Assembly (NCBI RefSeq): GCF_007830495.1
Contig: NZ_VLKW01000013.1
Location: 1 to 64,000, forward strand
Direction of reading: 5' to 3'
From: Pseudoduganella flava
GTDB lineage: Bacteria; Pseudomonadota; Gammaproteobacteria; Burkholderiales; Burkholderiaceae_D
Length of the DNA stretch: 64,000 bases
Made by a program: the position numbers and the translations under genes. How positions within the stretch are numbered: position 1 is the stretch's first letter; each line of letters opens with the position of its first letter. Below are positions 32,241-40,394 of this stretch, in pieces. The notes under the pieces were generated by a model. That model searched no databases. It was not told the origin of the DNA and saw only the letters and a program-made list of their open reading frames with translations.

Positions 32241-32696
32241 TCAGTCGAGTAATTTCGTCAGCAGCAGTTCCGTCGAGCCGTAGCCGTACAGCGAATCGCT
32301 TTCCAGCCCTTCCGTTTCATACGGCACCGAGACTTCCCGTTCCGGCTTCGCTGGGTCGTCCGCGTAAGTCGCCTGCCAGGCGCGCTTGAGCGTGTCCGAG
32401 CGGCGGATGAACACGGGCACGGGCCAGTCGCCGCGGTCGAACTGTTCGCAATCGCCCAGCACGGGCCAGCGCCCGTTCGCGAGCGCCATGTCGCCGGTGC
32501 GGATCGCCTTCACGGCGTCGCTGGCTTGCAATGTGCACACGTCGGCCAGCGTCGGCATCGTCGCGCGCTTCGGGCCGAACAGGTAGGCAAGCATGATCTT
32601 CCCCTGTGGCGACATGCGGGCGACGAGCCCGGCGGCATACCCGCCGTTCATCAACGGCACGGCAAACCAGCTTCCTTCATGATACGGCTGCTTCAT
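32241..32696 (-). CDS. Imm26-like (immunity 26 family) protein
   Basis: A 151-residue protein whose N terminus, YHEGSWFAVPLMNGGYAAGL, followed by ARMSPQGKIMLAYLFGPK, fits the Imm26 family of polymorphic-toxin immunity proteins. No toxin gene is nearby, so it may be an orphan or have another role. I chose ATG 32696 because GGGAAG lies six bases before it; ATG 32738 is in frame but lacks a ribosome-binding site and would overlap the upstream gene. The stop is 12 bases before the GFA gene start. Confidence 0.65.
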   Translation of the reverse strand: MKQPYHEGSWFAVPLMNGGYAAGLVARMSPQGKIMLAYLFGPKRATMPTLADVCTLQASDAVKAIRTGDMALANGRWPVLGDCEQFDRGDWPVPVFIRRSDTLKRAWQATYADDPAKPEREVSVPYETEGLESDSLYGYGSTELLLTKLLD

Positions 32697-32724
32697 CCAG
32701 GTCTTCCCATCCGTGAGGTTGTCC

Positions 32725-33033
32725 TCACATGTTTTCATCGTAGTGATACTGCGCGGCGATCGGGCCGGCCTTGAACAGCGCTTCGCGCAGCTCCTTGTCC
32801 AGCTTTGGATCGCGCCGGCGGGCCCATTCCAGCAGCATCGCGACGTGCTTGCGCGTGGCATCGCGCTGGCTGGACATCACGAGCTTCAGTTCCGGGTCCG
32901 TGCAGGCTTCGATGCGCTGGTTGTACATGTCCAGCGCTCCCAGCTTGTCGGCCAGCGAGGTCAGCGCGCGGTGCATGTCCAGCACCTGCGCATTCAGGGT
33001 CTCGCGGGATTCGACGACGTGCTCCTGCGTCAT
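32725..33033 (-). CDS. Encapsulated-ferritin (EncFtn) homologue lacking ferroxidase glutamates
   Basis: A 102-residue, two-helix protein. MHRALTSLADKLGALDMYNQ, then CTDPELKLVMSSQRDATRKH and ELREALFKAGPIAA line up without gaps with my recollection of Rhodospirillum rubrum EncFtn (HRAIVSVMEELEAVDWYDQR; STDPELTAILAHNRDEEKEH; HLRTYLFTEGPITA). In that family iron is bound by E32, E62 and H65. Here those positions read K, T and H, and nearby E31, E34, E61 and E64 are also lost, while Y39 and H65 remain. There is no clear encapsulin-targeting tail and no encapsulin gene in the window. The start is ATG 33033 with GGAGG before it. It probably shares a transcript with the Imm26-like gene. Confidence 0.75.
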   Translation of the reverse strand: MTQEHVVESRETLNAQVLDMHRALTSLADKLGALDMYNQRIEACTDPELKLVMSSQRDATRKHVAMLLEWARRRDPKLDKELREALFKAGPIAAQYHYDENM

Positions 33034-33162
33034 GGCGGCCTCCTAGTAATGGATTGAACGACAGGGTGACATTGTCGGTCCAAGGCCATGTTTCCTCAAG
33101 TGTAACGGCACGTCGGGAAAGCTGGCGCACGAATTTGCAAGCGGATGTGTTAAGCTTGCGCC

Positions 33163-33247
33163 TCGCTAGGGGTCCTGGCACGCGTGCGTGCCGGGTGAGA
33201 GATACCCTTCGTACCTGATCTGGATAATGCCAGCGAAGGAAAGCGCA
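33163..33247 (+). ncRNA. TPP (THI-box) riboswitch
   Basis: The conserved thiamin pyrophosphate aptamer is plain: GGGGTCC at the 5' side, GGGTGAGAGATACCCTT, then ACCTGATCTGGATAATGCCA and GCGAAGGAA. P1 is closed by TCGCTAGGGG and GCGA. A variable stem (GGCACGCGTGCGTGCC, 33177-33192) is in the P3 position. It lies about 70 bases before the TonB-dependent receptor start, so high TPP would shut off the receptor. Confidence 0.95.
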
Positions 33248-33317
33248 ACACGGTGCCTGTCCCCTCCCCACACGTCTGCTGTGCTCTTTCGCTGCTGAAC
33301 AACCGAAGAGCACAATA

Positions 33318-35405
33318 ATGTACAAGACCCGCTTTACCGTCACCGCCGCCGCGCTCGCCATTGCGCAGGCGTTCCCCGCATTGGCCCAACAGAACGAACC
33401 CGCGATGACGGAAGTCGTCGTCGCCGCCGTGCGCGGCAGTGCCGACACCGCATCCGTCGCCGGCTTTGCCGAGACGCCGCTGCTGCAAACGCCCGCCTCG
33501 GTCAACGTGCTGACGCGCGAGCGCATGCAGGACCTGAACATCCGGTCGACGACCGATGCGGCGCGCTACGACGCCAGCATCAGCGATGCCTACAACGCCG
33601 TCGGCTACGCGGAACAGTTCTCGATCCGCGGCTTCAAGCTGAACAACGCGAGCAGCTACCGGAAGGATGGCCTCGCCATTTCCGGCGACACCCAGATCCC
33701 GCTGGAGAACAAGGAAAGCATCGAAGTGTTGAAGGGCCTGGCCGGCCTGCAGTACGGCATCGCGGCCCCCGGCGGCATCGTCAACTACGTCACGAAGCGC
33801 CCCACTGAGCAGGCCCTGCGTTCCGTGCTGTTCGAGGTGAGCGAACGGGGTACCGTGCTGGGCGCGGTGGACGTCGGCGGCCGCTTCGAGGACCGCCGCT
33901 TCGGCTACCGGATCAACGTGGCCGGCGAGCGTCTCCGTTCCTACATCGAAGGGGCGGACGGCCACCGCGGCTTCGTTTCCGCGGCGTTCGACTGGCGCAT
34001 CTCGCCGCAGGCGCTGCTGCAGGTCGATGCCGACTACCAGAAGAAATCGCAGGTGTCGGCGCCCGGCTTCCAGCTGATCGACGGCGTGCGCCTGCCGACC
34101 GGCGTGGCGGCCGACACGATGCTGAACAATCAGCCGTGGAGTGAACCCGTCGAGACGGAAAGCGCCAACTTCGGCGCGCGCTTCCAGTACCAGTTCACGC
34201 CCGAGTGGAAGGCCGTCGTCAGCGCCAACCAGCACGTGTTCAAGCGCGACGACTACACGGCGTTCCCGTACGGCTGCGGCGCCATCCAGCCGGGCTTCTG
34301 CGCCAACGGCGACTACGACATGTACGACTACCGCAGCCTGGGCGAAAAGAAAAAGCCGTTCTCCGCGCAGGCGCTGCTGCAGGGCCGCTTCGCCACCGGC
34401 ACGCTGGCGCACGAGTTCACGGCCGGCCTGTCCTGGTTCCGCAACAAGGAAAGCTGGGGCGACTATGTGTACGACCCGGTCGGCACCAGCAATGTGTGGC
34501 ACCCGGTGCCGCTGCAGATGTCGACGAACCAGCCGGGCCCCGTCTCGGAGCGGCGCAACGACCTGCAGCGGGGCGTGTTCGTGCAGGATATCGTGGGCCT
34601 TGCCGACGGCTTGAAACTGCATGCGGGCGCGCGCTTCGTCAACGTGCAGCGCAACGAGATCGATGTCGCACCGACCGACGAGAACTTCTGGCTGCCGAAC
34701 GTGGCTGTGGTGTACAACCCGCAAGCGAACGTGACGTTGTATGCGTCGTACTCGCAGGGTCTGGACCACGGCGGCATCGCGCCGCTGGGCACTGGCAACG
34801 CCAACCGCGCGCTGGCACCGGGCAAATCGAAGCAGGTCGAACTGGGCGCCAAGGCGGACGTGCACGGCATCCAGTATGCGGCGGCCCTGTTCCAGATAGA
34901 GAAGGGCCTCGAATACACCGACGACGCATTGAAGCTGTTCGTCCGCAACGGCCAGGCGCGTCACCGCGGCCTGGAGTTCTCCGCGCAAGGCAAGGTGCTG
35001 CCCGACCTGACGGTGGGCGCGTCGCTGGCGGCACTGCACACGGAGCAGAGCGGCACCGGCAAGAGCAACCTCGATGGCAAGCGCGTCACGGACGTTCCCG
35101 CACTGCGCTCGACCGTGTTCGCCGAGTACGCGTTCACGCCGGCGCTGAAGGTGAACGGCGACTGGCAGTTCGCCGGTAAGAAGGCGTTCGACGACGAGAA
35201 CACCGTGTTCGTGCCGAAGTACCACGTGTTCAACCTGGGCGCTTCCTACGCGACGCGCATGAGCGGCATGCCGCTGGTGCTGCGCGCGCAGGTGCGCAAC
35301 GTGGCGGACAAGTTCTACTGGCGCGACGTGACGCCGGAGCTGGGGGGCTACCTGTTCCCGGGCGCGGAACGCACGTTCCGGGTGTCCGCGCAGCTGAACT
35401 TCTGA
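33318..35405 (+). CDS. TonB-dependent outer-membrane receptor under TPP-riboswitch control
   Basis: A 695-residue receptor. It has a signal peptide 1-24 (ending FPALAQ), a plug domain at about 50-165 (QTPASVNVLTRERMQDLNIR, ADNS-type KEGL region EVLKGLAGLQYGIAAPGGIV) and a 22-strand barrel ending in the C-terminal aromatic VSAQLNF. Sequence-wise it resembles siderophore receptors, but the TPP riboswitch upstream argues for thiamin or a thiamin precursor as ligand. The gene converges on a NadR-like kinase and PnuC. The start is ATG 33318. Confidence 0.9.
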   Translation: MYKTRFTVTAAALAIAQAFPALAQQNEPAMTEVVVAAVRGSADTASVAGFAETPLLQTPASVNVLTRERMQDLNIRSTTDAARYDASISDAYNAVGYAEQFSIRGFKLNNASSYRKDGLAISGDTQIPLENKESIEVLKGLAGLQYGIAAPGGIVNYVTKRPTEQALRSVLFEVSERGTVLGAVDVGGRFEDRRFGYRINVAGERLRSYIEGADGHRGFVSAAFDWRISPQALLQVDADYQKKSQVSAPGFQLIDGVRLPTGVAADTMLNNQPWSEPVETESANFGARFQYQFTPEWKAVVSANQHVFKRDDYTAFPYGCGAIQPGFCANGDYDMYDYRSLGEKKKPFSAQALLQGRFATGTLAHEFTAGLSWFRNKESWGDYVYDPVGTSNVWHPVPLQMSTNQPGPVSERRNDLQRGVFVQDIVGLADGLKLHAGARFVNVQRNEIDVAPTDENFWLPNVAVVYNPQANVTLYASYSQGLDHGGIAPLGTGNANRALAPGKSKQVELGAKADVHGIQYAAALFQIEKGLEYTDDALKLFVRNGQARHRGLEFSAQGKVLPDLTVGASLAALHTEQSGTGKSNLDGKRVTDVPALRSTVFAEYAFTPALKVNGDWQFAGKKAFDDENTVFVPKYHVFNLGASYATRMSGMPLVLRAQVRNVADKFYWRDVTPELGGYLFPGAERTFRVSAQLNF

Positions 35406-35414
35406 CCGGAAGGA

Positions 35415-35435
35415 TGGGCCGCTGTCGGCGGCCCA
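35415..35435. terminator. Hairpin between convergent receptor and kinase genes
   Basis: TGGGCCGC-TGTCG-GCGGCCCA forms an eight-base perfect stem in the 35-base gap between the two stops (35405 and 35441). It could end transcription from both sides. There is no T-tract. Confidence 0.6.
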
Positions 35436-35440
35436 GTACA

Positions 35441-35968
35441 TCAGAGGCCCAGCACCTCTTCCACCTGGCGCAGCCGCTGCGCCATCGGGCCCTGGATGCG
35501 CACGTGCGGGATGCCGCGCGCGGCCAGTTCCTCGGCAAGGATCGTGTTGACGGGCACGCTCTGGTCTTCCGGCTCGCGGCACAGGCCATCGGGCGTCCAC
35601 GGGAAGTCCGGCGCGCACAGGAACGTCACGTCGTAGCGGCGCGCCGCCACCAGCTGCGCCAGCCTGTCCTCGATGCGGCCGAAGTAGTGGCGGCTGTAGA
35701 CGGCCGTCATCAGCGGCGTCGTGTCGCAGAACAGGAAGCGGCCGGCCCGCGTGGCCGCCAGGTCTTCGCGCGCGGCCTGCGTTTCGGCGATGTGCAGCTG
35801 GTCGCCCTCGACCGGCACGCGGCCGCGCGACTCGACGAACTCGCGCAGGTACTCCGGCACCCACACGTCGCGATAGCGCTCGGCGAGCGCCTGCGCCAGC
35901 GTCGTCTTGCCCGACGACGCGCTGCCGACGATGGCGATGCGCGCCAGGCCGCCGCGGGCCAGCGTCAT
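35441..35968 (-). CDS. NadR-like P-loop kinase (ribosylnicotinamide-kinase domain)
   Basis: A 175-residue AAA-type kinase. The P-loop is IAIVGSASSGKTTLAQALAE, then VPEYLREFVE and FCDTTPLMTAVYSRHYFG, all as in the kinase domain at the C terminus of NadR. It lacks the NadR adenylyltransferase and DNA-binding parts. The start ATG 35968 overlaps the pnuC stop by four bases. In NAD salvage the pair would import and phosphorylate nicotinamide riboside; next to a TPP-controlled receptor, phosphorylation of thiamin is an alternative. Confidence 0.8.
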   Translation of the reverse strand: MTLARGGLARIAIVGSASSGKTTLAQALAERYRDVWVPEYLREFVESRGRVPVEGDQLHIAETQAAREDLAATRAGRFLFCDTTPLMTAVYSRHYFGRIEDRLAQLVAARRYDVTFLCAPDFPWTPDGLCREPEDQSVPVNTILAEELAARGIPHVRIQGPMAQRLRQVEEVLGL

Positions 35969-36597
35969 TTCAGCACCATCGCCGCACTGGCCGCATTGGC
36001 TTCTTCGTCGCCGGCCATCGACTTGCGCCACGCCAGCAGGCCGATGATCGCCATCACGACGAACATCGCATACAGCACGGCCGTCAGCATCAGGCCCTTG
36101 TGCACGTACAGCGCGACGTACAGCACGTCGACGATGATCCACGTGTGCCAGTTCTCCAGCTTCTTGCGCGACAACAGCACCTGGCCGACCAGGCTGCCGG
36201 CGGTGAGGAAGCCGTCCGCGAACGGCACGTCGGTATCCGTGTTCGACTTCAGGAACCACGCCAGCCCGGCGAACAGCACCAGCCAGGCCACCGCCGCAAC
36301 CGCCCTGCCCCGCCACGCCAGCGCCGTGACGGGCAGGCGTTCGTGGCTGTCGTCGCCGCGCAGCCACTGGTACCAGCCCCACACGGAAACGGCGATGAAC
36401 ACCAGTTGCAGGCCCATGTCGCCATACAGCTTCGACTCGTAGAACACGGCGCCGTACAGGGCCGACGACAGGATCGCGAACAGCCAGGCCCAGTGATTCT
36501 GGCGGATGTTCAGCCACACGGTGGCGATCGACAGCGCGAAGGACAGCAGTTCGAGCGGCGTGGTGGCCAGGCCGAGCAGGTTCAGGGTTTCGTTCAT
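35965..36597 (-). CDS. pnuC: PnuC-family vitamin transporter (PnuC or PnuT)
   Basis: A 210-residue membrane protein with about seven helices. The conserved IRQNHWAWLFAILSSALYGA and KKLENWHTWIIVDVLYVALY contain the paired W/N motifs by which PnuC-family facilitators bind their vitamin. Members carry nicotinamide riboside (PnuC), thiamin (PnuT) or riboflavin (PnuX); these cannot be told apart here by eye. The start is ATG 36597. Coupled to the downstream kinase (ATGA overlap), which traps the imported vitamin. Confidence 0.85.
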   Translation of the reverse strand: MNETLNLLGLATTPLELLSFALSIATVWLNIRQNHWAWLFAILSSALYGAVFYESKLYGDMGLQLVFIAVSVWGWYQWLRGDDSHERLPVTALAWRGRAVAAVAWLVLFAGLAWFLKSNTDTDVPFADGFLTAGSLVGQVLLSRKKLENWHTWIIVDVLYVALYVHKGLMLTAVLYAMFVVMAIIGLLAWRKSMAGDEEANAASAAMVLK

Positions 36598-36742
36598 GGG
36601 GCTGCGGGATGGGGGACGGCGGATTATGCCACGGTGGCGTTATCGGCGGCCAGCCGCGCGGCAATTCTCACCAATTATTGCAATTGTAGAAAGTCTGTTT
36701 CTTCAAGATAATGGACGCTTCATTCATCCGCCACCCGCCGTC

Positions 36743-38677
36743 ATGACATTCCCGACTTTGCCGCTCCTGCTGCCCCTGCTGCTGGCGCAGACTGCCGCCG
36801 CCGCCGCGGCGCCCCCTGCCGCGCCGATTCCGATCCGCGCCTTCGTCGGCGACGAACTGCTGGCCCCGCCGAAGCTGTCGCCCGACGGCAAGCGCCTCGT
36901 GCTGGCGACGCGCACGCTGTTCAAGGACCGCGAAGTGCGCGGACTTGCCGTGCTGGCGCTGGAAAGCGCGACGACGGAGGCACTGATGCCGTTCCCGCCG
37001 GAGCAGGTGCCGATGAACTTCACGTGGGTCAGCAACACGCGCATCGTGGCCGCGCGCGGCTTTCGTGCCGGCTCGCGCGGCCCGGTGCTGGCGCGCGGCG
37101 AGGTGCTGGCGGTGAACCGCGACGGCAGCCAGGCCAGGTACCTGTTCGGGCTGGCCAGCGGCAAGTCGCAGGGTTACGGCTATGTGGCGAGCGTGCCGGC
37201 GCAATACGACGGCCACGTCAGCCTGGCCGAAGTGATGTGGCACCACGACAGCACCTATCTGCACGATATGGACACGGCGACGGGTTACCGCACGACGATC
37301 ACGCAGGTGCCGCAAGCCCATGCCACCTTCCTGTTGCAGCACGACGGCCAGCCCCGCTTCGCCTATGGCCACGACGAAGGCGGCAAGTTCCAGCTGTGGC
37401 GCCGCGGCGACGGCGCGCGCGACTGGCAGCGCGTGCCGGACAGCCGCGTGGGCAGCCTGCTGCAACCGATCGCGTTCTCCGCCGACGACAGCGAGTTCTT
37501 CGCACTGCATTCCGCCGCCGGCGGCCCCGAGGTGCTCGTGGCCGAACACCTGGCGAGGGGCGCGCGCCGCGTCGCGGCCGCCGATCCCGCGGGCGACATC
37601 GATACGCTGATGCAGGTCAGCCGCCGCGATGCGCCGTTCGCCGCGCTGTCGAGCGTGGGCATTCCGCGCGTGCACTACCTGAAGCCGGACGGCGACCGCG
37701 ACGTGCAGTTGCACCGCGAGCTGTCACGCCACTTCAAGGACGCGGTCGTCGAGTTCATCAACGCTTCCGAAGATGGCGGCAAGGTGCTGTTCTCGGTGCG
37801 CAGCGACCGCGATCCGGGCAGCTACTACCTGTACGACCGTGCCACCAACAAAGCGAACCTGCTGCTGGCGCGGATGCTGGGCATCGTGCCGGAACAGATG
37901 GCCGAGCGCCGCCCGATCGCGTTCCAGGGCCGCGACGGCACGACGCTGCACGGCTTCCTGACGATGCCCGCGCACGCCGCCGGCGCGAAGCTGCCGCTTG
38001 TTCTGATCCCGCACGACGGTCCGAACGGGTTCCGCGACCGCTGGTACTTCGACGCGGATGCGCAATTCCTTGCCAGCCGGGGCTACGCGACGCTGCAGGT
38101 GAACCACCGCGGTTCGGGCGGCATGGGCCCGGCGTTCGAGCGCGCCGCCTTCGGCCAATGGGGCGGCAAGGTGCTGGACGACCTGGCCGATGGCGTGCGC
38201 TGGGCCGCCGGCAATGCCGACATCGACGGCAACCGCATGTGCGTGTTCGGCACCGGCTTCGGCGCCCTGCCGGCGCTGACGCTGGCGGCGCGCGAGCCGA
38301 AGCTCTTCAAGTGCGCGATCGGTTACGCCGGCGTCTATGACGTGGGCCTGTACGCGGGCGAAGGCTTCATGTCCGAGATCGGCTCGGGAGAAAACGTGGA
38401 GCGTTTCGTGACGGACAAGCGCGCCGAGATGAAGGCGCTGTCGGCCACGACGCAGGCGGCGTCGATCGAGGCCGCCGTGCTGCTGATCCACGGCGGCGAG
38501 GACAGGATCGCCCCCGACAGCCACGCCACGCGCATGCGCGCGGCGCTGCGCAAGGCGGGCCGGGAGCCGGAATGGTTCCACGTCGACGACGAAGGGCACG
38601 GCTTCCACAAGCTCGACAACCAGGTCGAGGTGTATCGCCGGCTCGAGGCGTTCCTGGCGAAACACCTCGCACGATAG
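36743..38677 (+). CDS. S9-family (prolyl oligopeptidase-like) protein, catalytic serine replaced
   Basis: A 644-residue secreted S9 alpha/beta-hydrolase with signal peptide 1-22. A beta-propeller-like part spans about 40-380 and the hydrolase part about 400-640. The histidine (VDDEGHGFHKL) and aspartate (IHGGEDRIAP) of the triad are present. The nucleophile elbow reads CVFGTGFGALPAL where GxSxGG is expected, so the serine is Gly505 (GGC at 38255-38257; AGC would be Ser). It is either a pseudo-enzyme or a variant by one base. The start is ATG 36743. Confidence 0.85.
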   Translation: MTFPTLPLLLPLLLAQTAAAAAAPPAAPIPIRAFVGDELLAPPKLSPDGKRLVLATRTLFKDREVRGLAVLALESATTEALMPFPPEQVPMNFTWVSNTRIVAARGFRAGSRGPVLARGEVLAVNRDGSQARYLFGLASGKSQGYGYVASVPAQYDGHVSLAEVMWHHDSTYLHDMDTATGYRTTITQVPQAHATFLLQHDGQPRFAYGHDEGGKFQLWRRGDGARDWQRVPDSRVGSLLQPIAFSADDSEFFALHSAAGGPEVLVAEHLARGARRVAAADPAGDIDTLMQVSRRDAPFAALSSVGIPRVHYLKPDGDRDVQLHRELSRHFKDAVVEFINASEDGGKVLFSVRSDRDPGSYYLYDRATNKANLLLARMLGIVPEQMAERRPIAFQGRDGTTLHGFLTMPAHAAGAKLPLVLIPHDGPNGFRDRWYFDADAQFLASRGYATLQVNHRGSGGMGPAFERAAFGQWGGKVLDDLADGVRWAAGNADIDGNRMCVFGTGFGALPALTLAAREPKLFKCAIGYAGVYDVGLYAGEGFMSEIGSGENVERFVTDKRAEMKALSATTQAASIEAAVLLIHGGEDRIAPDSHATRMRAALRKAGREPEWFHVDDEGHGFHKLDNQVEVYRRLEAFLAKHLAR

Positions 38678-38708
38678 AGCGAGGTAGACTGGCATCGAGG
38701 AGGATGCC

Positions 38709-39131
38709 ATGCAATTCGATCTCGACCGTTTCGTTGCCGCCCAGCGGCATGCCTACGACGACGCCGTGCGCGAGCTGCGCGCGGGCCGCAAGACGAGCCA
38801 CTGGATGTGGTTCGTGTTCCCCCAGCTGCGCGGCCTGGGCCGGTCCGAGACCAGCCGCTTCTACGGCATCGCGTCGCTGGACGAAGCCCGCGCCTATGCC
38901 GCGCATCCCCTCCTCGGCGCCCGGCTGCGCGAGTGCACGCAGCTCGTCAATGCCCATGCTGGCACGCCGATCGGCACGATACTCGGCAGTGTGGATGCGC
39001 TGAAGTTTCGTTCGTCGATGACGCTGTTCGTGGAAGCGACGGGAGACGCCCTGTTCCGCACCGCACTGGACACGTTTTATGGCGGGGTGCCGGACGAACA
39101 GACATTGCGTTTGCTGAACATTGGCAAGTGA
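38709..39131 (+). CDS. DUF1810 family protein
   Basis: A 140-residue DUF1810 protein; the family motif FDLDRFVAAQRHAYDDAVRE and HWMWFVFPQLRGLGRSETSR is clear. Homologues are loosely called calpastatin, without functional support. The start is ATG 38709, after GAGGAGGATGCC. It is 31 bases after the S9 gene and may be on the same transcript. Confidence 0.88.
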   Translation: MQFDLDRFVAAQRHAYDDAVRELRAGRKTSHWMWFVFPQLRGLGRSETSRFYGIASLDEARAYAAHPLLGARLRECTQLVNAHAGTPIGTILGSVDALKFRSSMTLFVEATGDALFRTALDTFYGGVPDEQTLRLLNIGK

Positions 39132-39170
39132 AAGCGTCGAACCGCCAGATGCAAACCCGACGCAAACCCG

Positions 39171-39197
39171 GGGGTCAGACCCGGCGGGTCTGACCCC
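39171..39197. repeat. Palindrome GGGGTCAGACCC-GGC-GGGTCTGACCCC
   Basis: The 12-base arms are perfect with a three-base loop. It lies 40 bases after the DUF1810 stop. The same arm sequence recurs at 44458 and 44545, so this is a dispersed repeat family. 39198-39249 shows no gene. Confidence 0.85.
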
Positions 39198-39249
39198 AGC
39201 CCTTGCCGTTGGGTTGAATCCCGTTCGCGACACGCTCCCGAAAAAAAAG

Positions 39250-40394
39250 GGCGCTGTTCGCATTAAGTCTGCTTGACGATTGGAACGGAACTTTTTGCTG
39301 AGGATGGGGTCACTTCCAGCGCTCCTCCGGCGCCACTGCCAGCCTGAGCCAATGTGCCGCCGCCGTGGCCTTGCCGTCGTCGAGCGCACGTCGCCAGCCC
39401 GAGTAATTGGCCAGGTAGCGGCTGGCCACCCCATTAAAGCGGCGCAGCCAGGTTTTGAAGCGCCCGTGCCAGCCGTTGACGCCGTTCAAGTGGATGGCGC
39501 CGCGCCCATGCTCTCCGCCGCGCACGTTGATGGCCTCATGACTGATGTTGACTTGCCTGGCGAATGAAGCAAACGCTTTCGCGCCATCGCTGACCAGCAG
39601 CGCGTCCTTCGCCAACACGGGTTTCAGGTAGTGCAGCAGGCGCTCGGCGGTGGACTGGCCGCGGCCGGCATGAAATTCATGTGTCGTCTTGCCGCGATCG
39701 CGTGCCACCAGGATGCAGTCATGCTGGTCGTTGATGCCGCGGCGAGTCGCCCGGCCTCCACGCCGGCGCGGCGGGCGATCCAGATGCCGCGAACCCTTTT
39801 GGGATTCGAGCACGTAGGTTTCATCCGCCTCGACGATGCCCTGCAACTTGGGCGGCTGGTCGCGGCGTACGGCGCAGAGGAAGCGGTGACGCCACCGAAA
39901 GCTGGTGGACTTCGCCACCGCGACCCGTTCGGCCGACGCCCGCACCGTGCGTGAATCGATCAGGCATTGCAGATACGGCAGCCATTTGTCGCGGTGCCGT
40001 AAGCGCGCCAGCGGCGTGCCGGTCAATGCATTGAAACTGCGCTGACAAACGAGGCACCGGTAGCGTTGCAGCCCGTCCGCATGACCGCAGCGGTAGCAGC
40101 GCTCATTGCCGCAGTGCGGGCAAGATGGCCGGCCCTTCGCTTGTTCGATCAACTGGCAGCAGCGACCCGGCGCTTCCAACGCGGCGAACCACTCACGCAG
40201 GCAGGCAATCTCGTCAGGGGACAACGGCAGTTGCACCAGTACCCGGAACAACGTGCGAAAGTCGAAGTGCGATTCGGTGCATTCCATGCAGCGTCCTCCT
40301 GCTGTGAGGGTGATGGCACCTCGATGAGGTACCTCAACAACAGGTCAGACAGCATTGAACAGAAGAAGTTCCCCGACTTTGCGCGAACAGCGCC
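39250..40394 (-). mobile_element. IS1595-family insertion sequence, copy 2, with 8-bp target duplication
   Basis: A 1145-base element with one transposase gene. The ends are GGCGCTGTTCGCATTAAG (left) and, on the minus strand, GGCGCTGTTCGCGCAAAG (right). AAAAAAAG flanks both sides (39242-39249 and 40395-40402), an eight-base duplication. The target was the T-tract of the terminator after the S46 peptidase gene. The two IS1595 elements in the window share end motifs but differ in length and sequence. Confidence 0.93.
39310..40287 (-). CDS. IS1595-family transposase (ISXO2-like DDE domain)
   Basis: A 325-residue transposase with an N-terminal zinc ribbon (CPHCGNERC ... YRCLVC), HTH region SAERVAVAKSTSFRWRHRF, and the core with EADETYVLES and LLVSDGAKAF, ending NGWHGRFKTWLRRFNGVA. 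It is intact. Both transposases share nearly all core residues but differ at their termini, so the two elements are cousins, not recent duplicates. Confidence 0.92.
   Translation of the reverse strand: MECTESHFDFRTLFRVLVQLPLSPDEIACLREWFAALEAPGRCCQLIEQAKGRPSCPHCGNERCYRCGHADGLQRYRCLVCQRSFNALTGTPLARLRHRDKWLPYLQCLIDSRTVRASAERVAVAKSTSFRWRHRFLCAVRRDQPPKLQGIVEADETYVLESQKGSRHLDRPPRRRGGRATRRGINDQHDCILVARDRGKTTHEFHAGRGQSTAERLLHYLKPVLAKDALLVSDGAKAFASFARQVNISHEAINVRGGEHGRGAIHLNGVNGWHGRFKTWLRRFNGVASRYLANYSGWRRALDDGKATAAAHWLRLAVAPEERWK

Noticed and set aside
32241..32696. Toxin-antitoxin or polymorphic-toxin locus around the Imm26-like gene
   Set aside because: No toxin domain, RHS repeat or secretion signal is present on either side.
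33150..35864. A 904-residue open frame on the minus strand
   Set aside because: It is antisense to the TonB receptor, rich in Arg, His and Ala, and shows no domain; high GC content makes such shadow frames common.
35441..36597. Second TPP riboswitch in front of pnuC
   Set aside because: The 145 bases upstream of pnuC contain none of the conserved TPP aptamer segments.
14463..40287. The two IS1595 elements as ends of a composite transposon carrying 14.4-40.4 kb
   Set aside because: Each has its own 8-bp target duplication, the two differ in sequence, and the interval holds core genes such as dapE and ompR-envZ.
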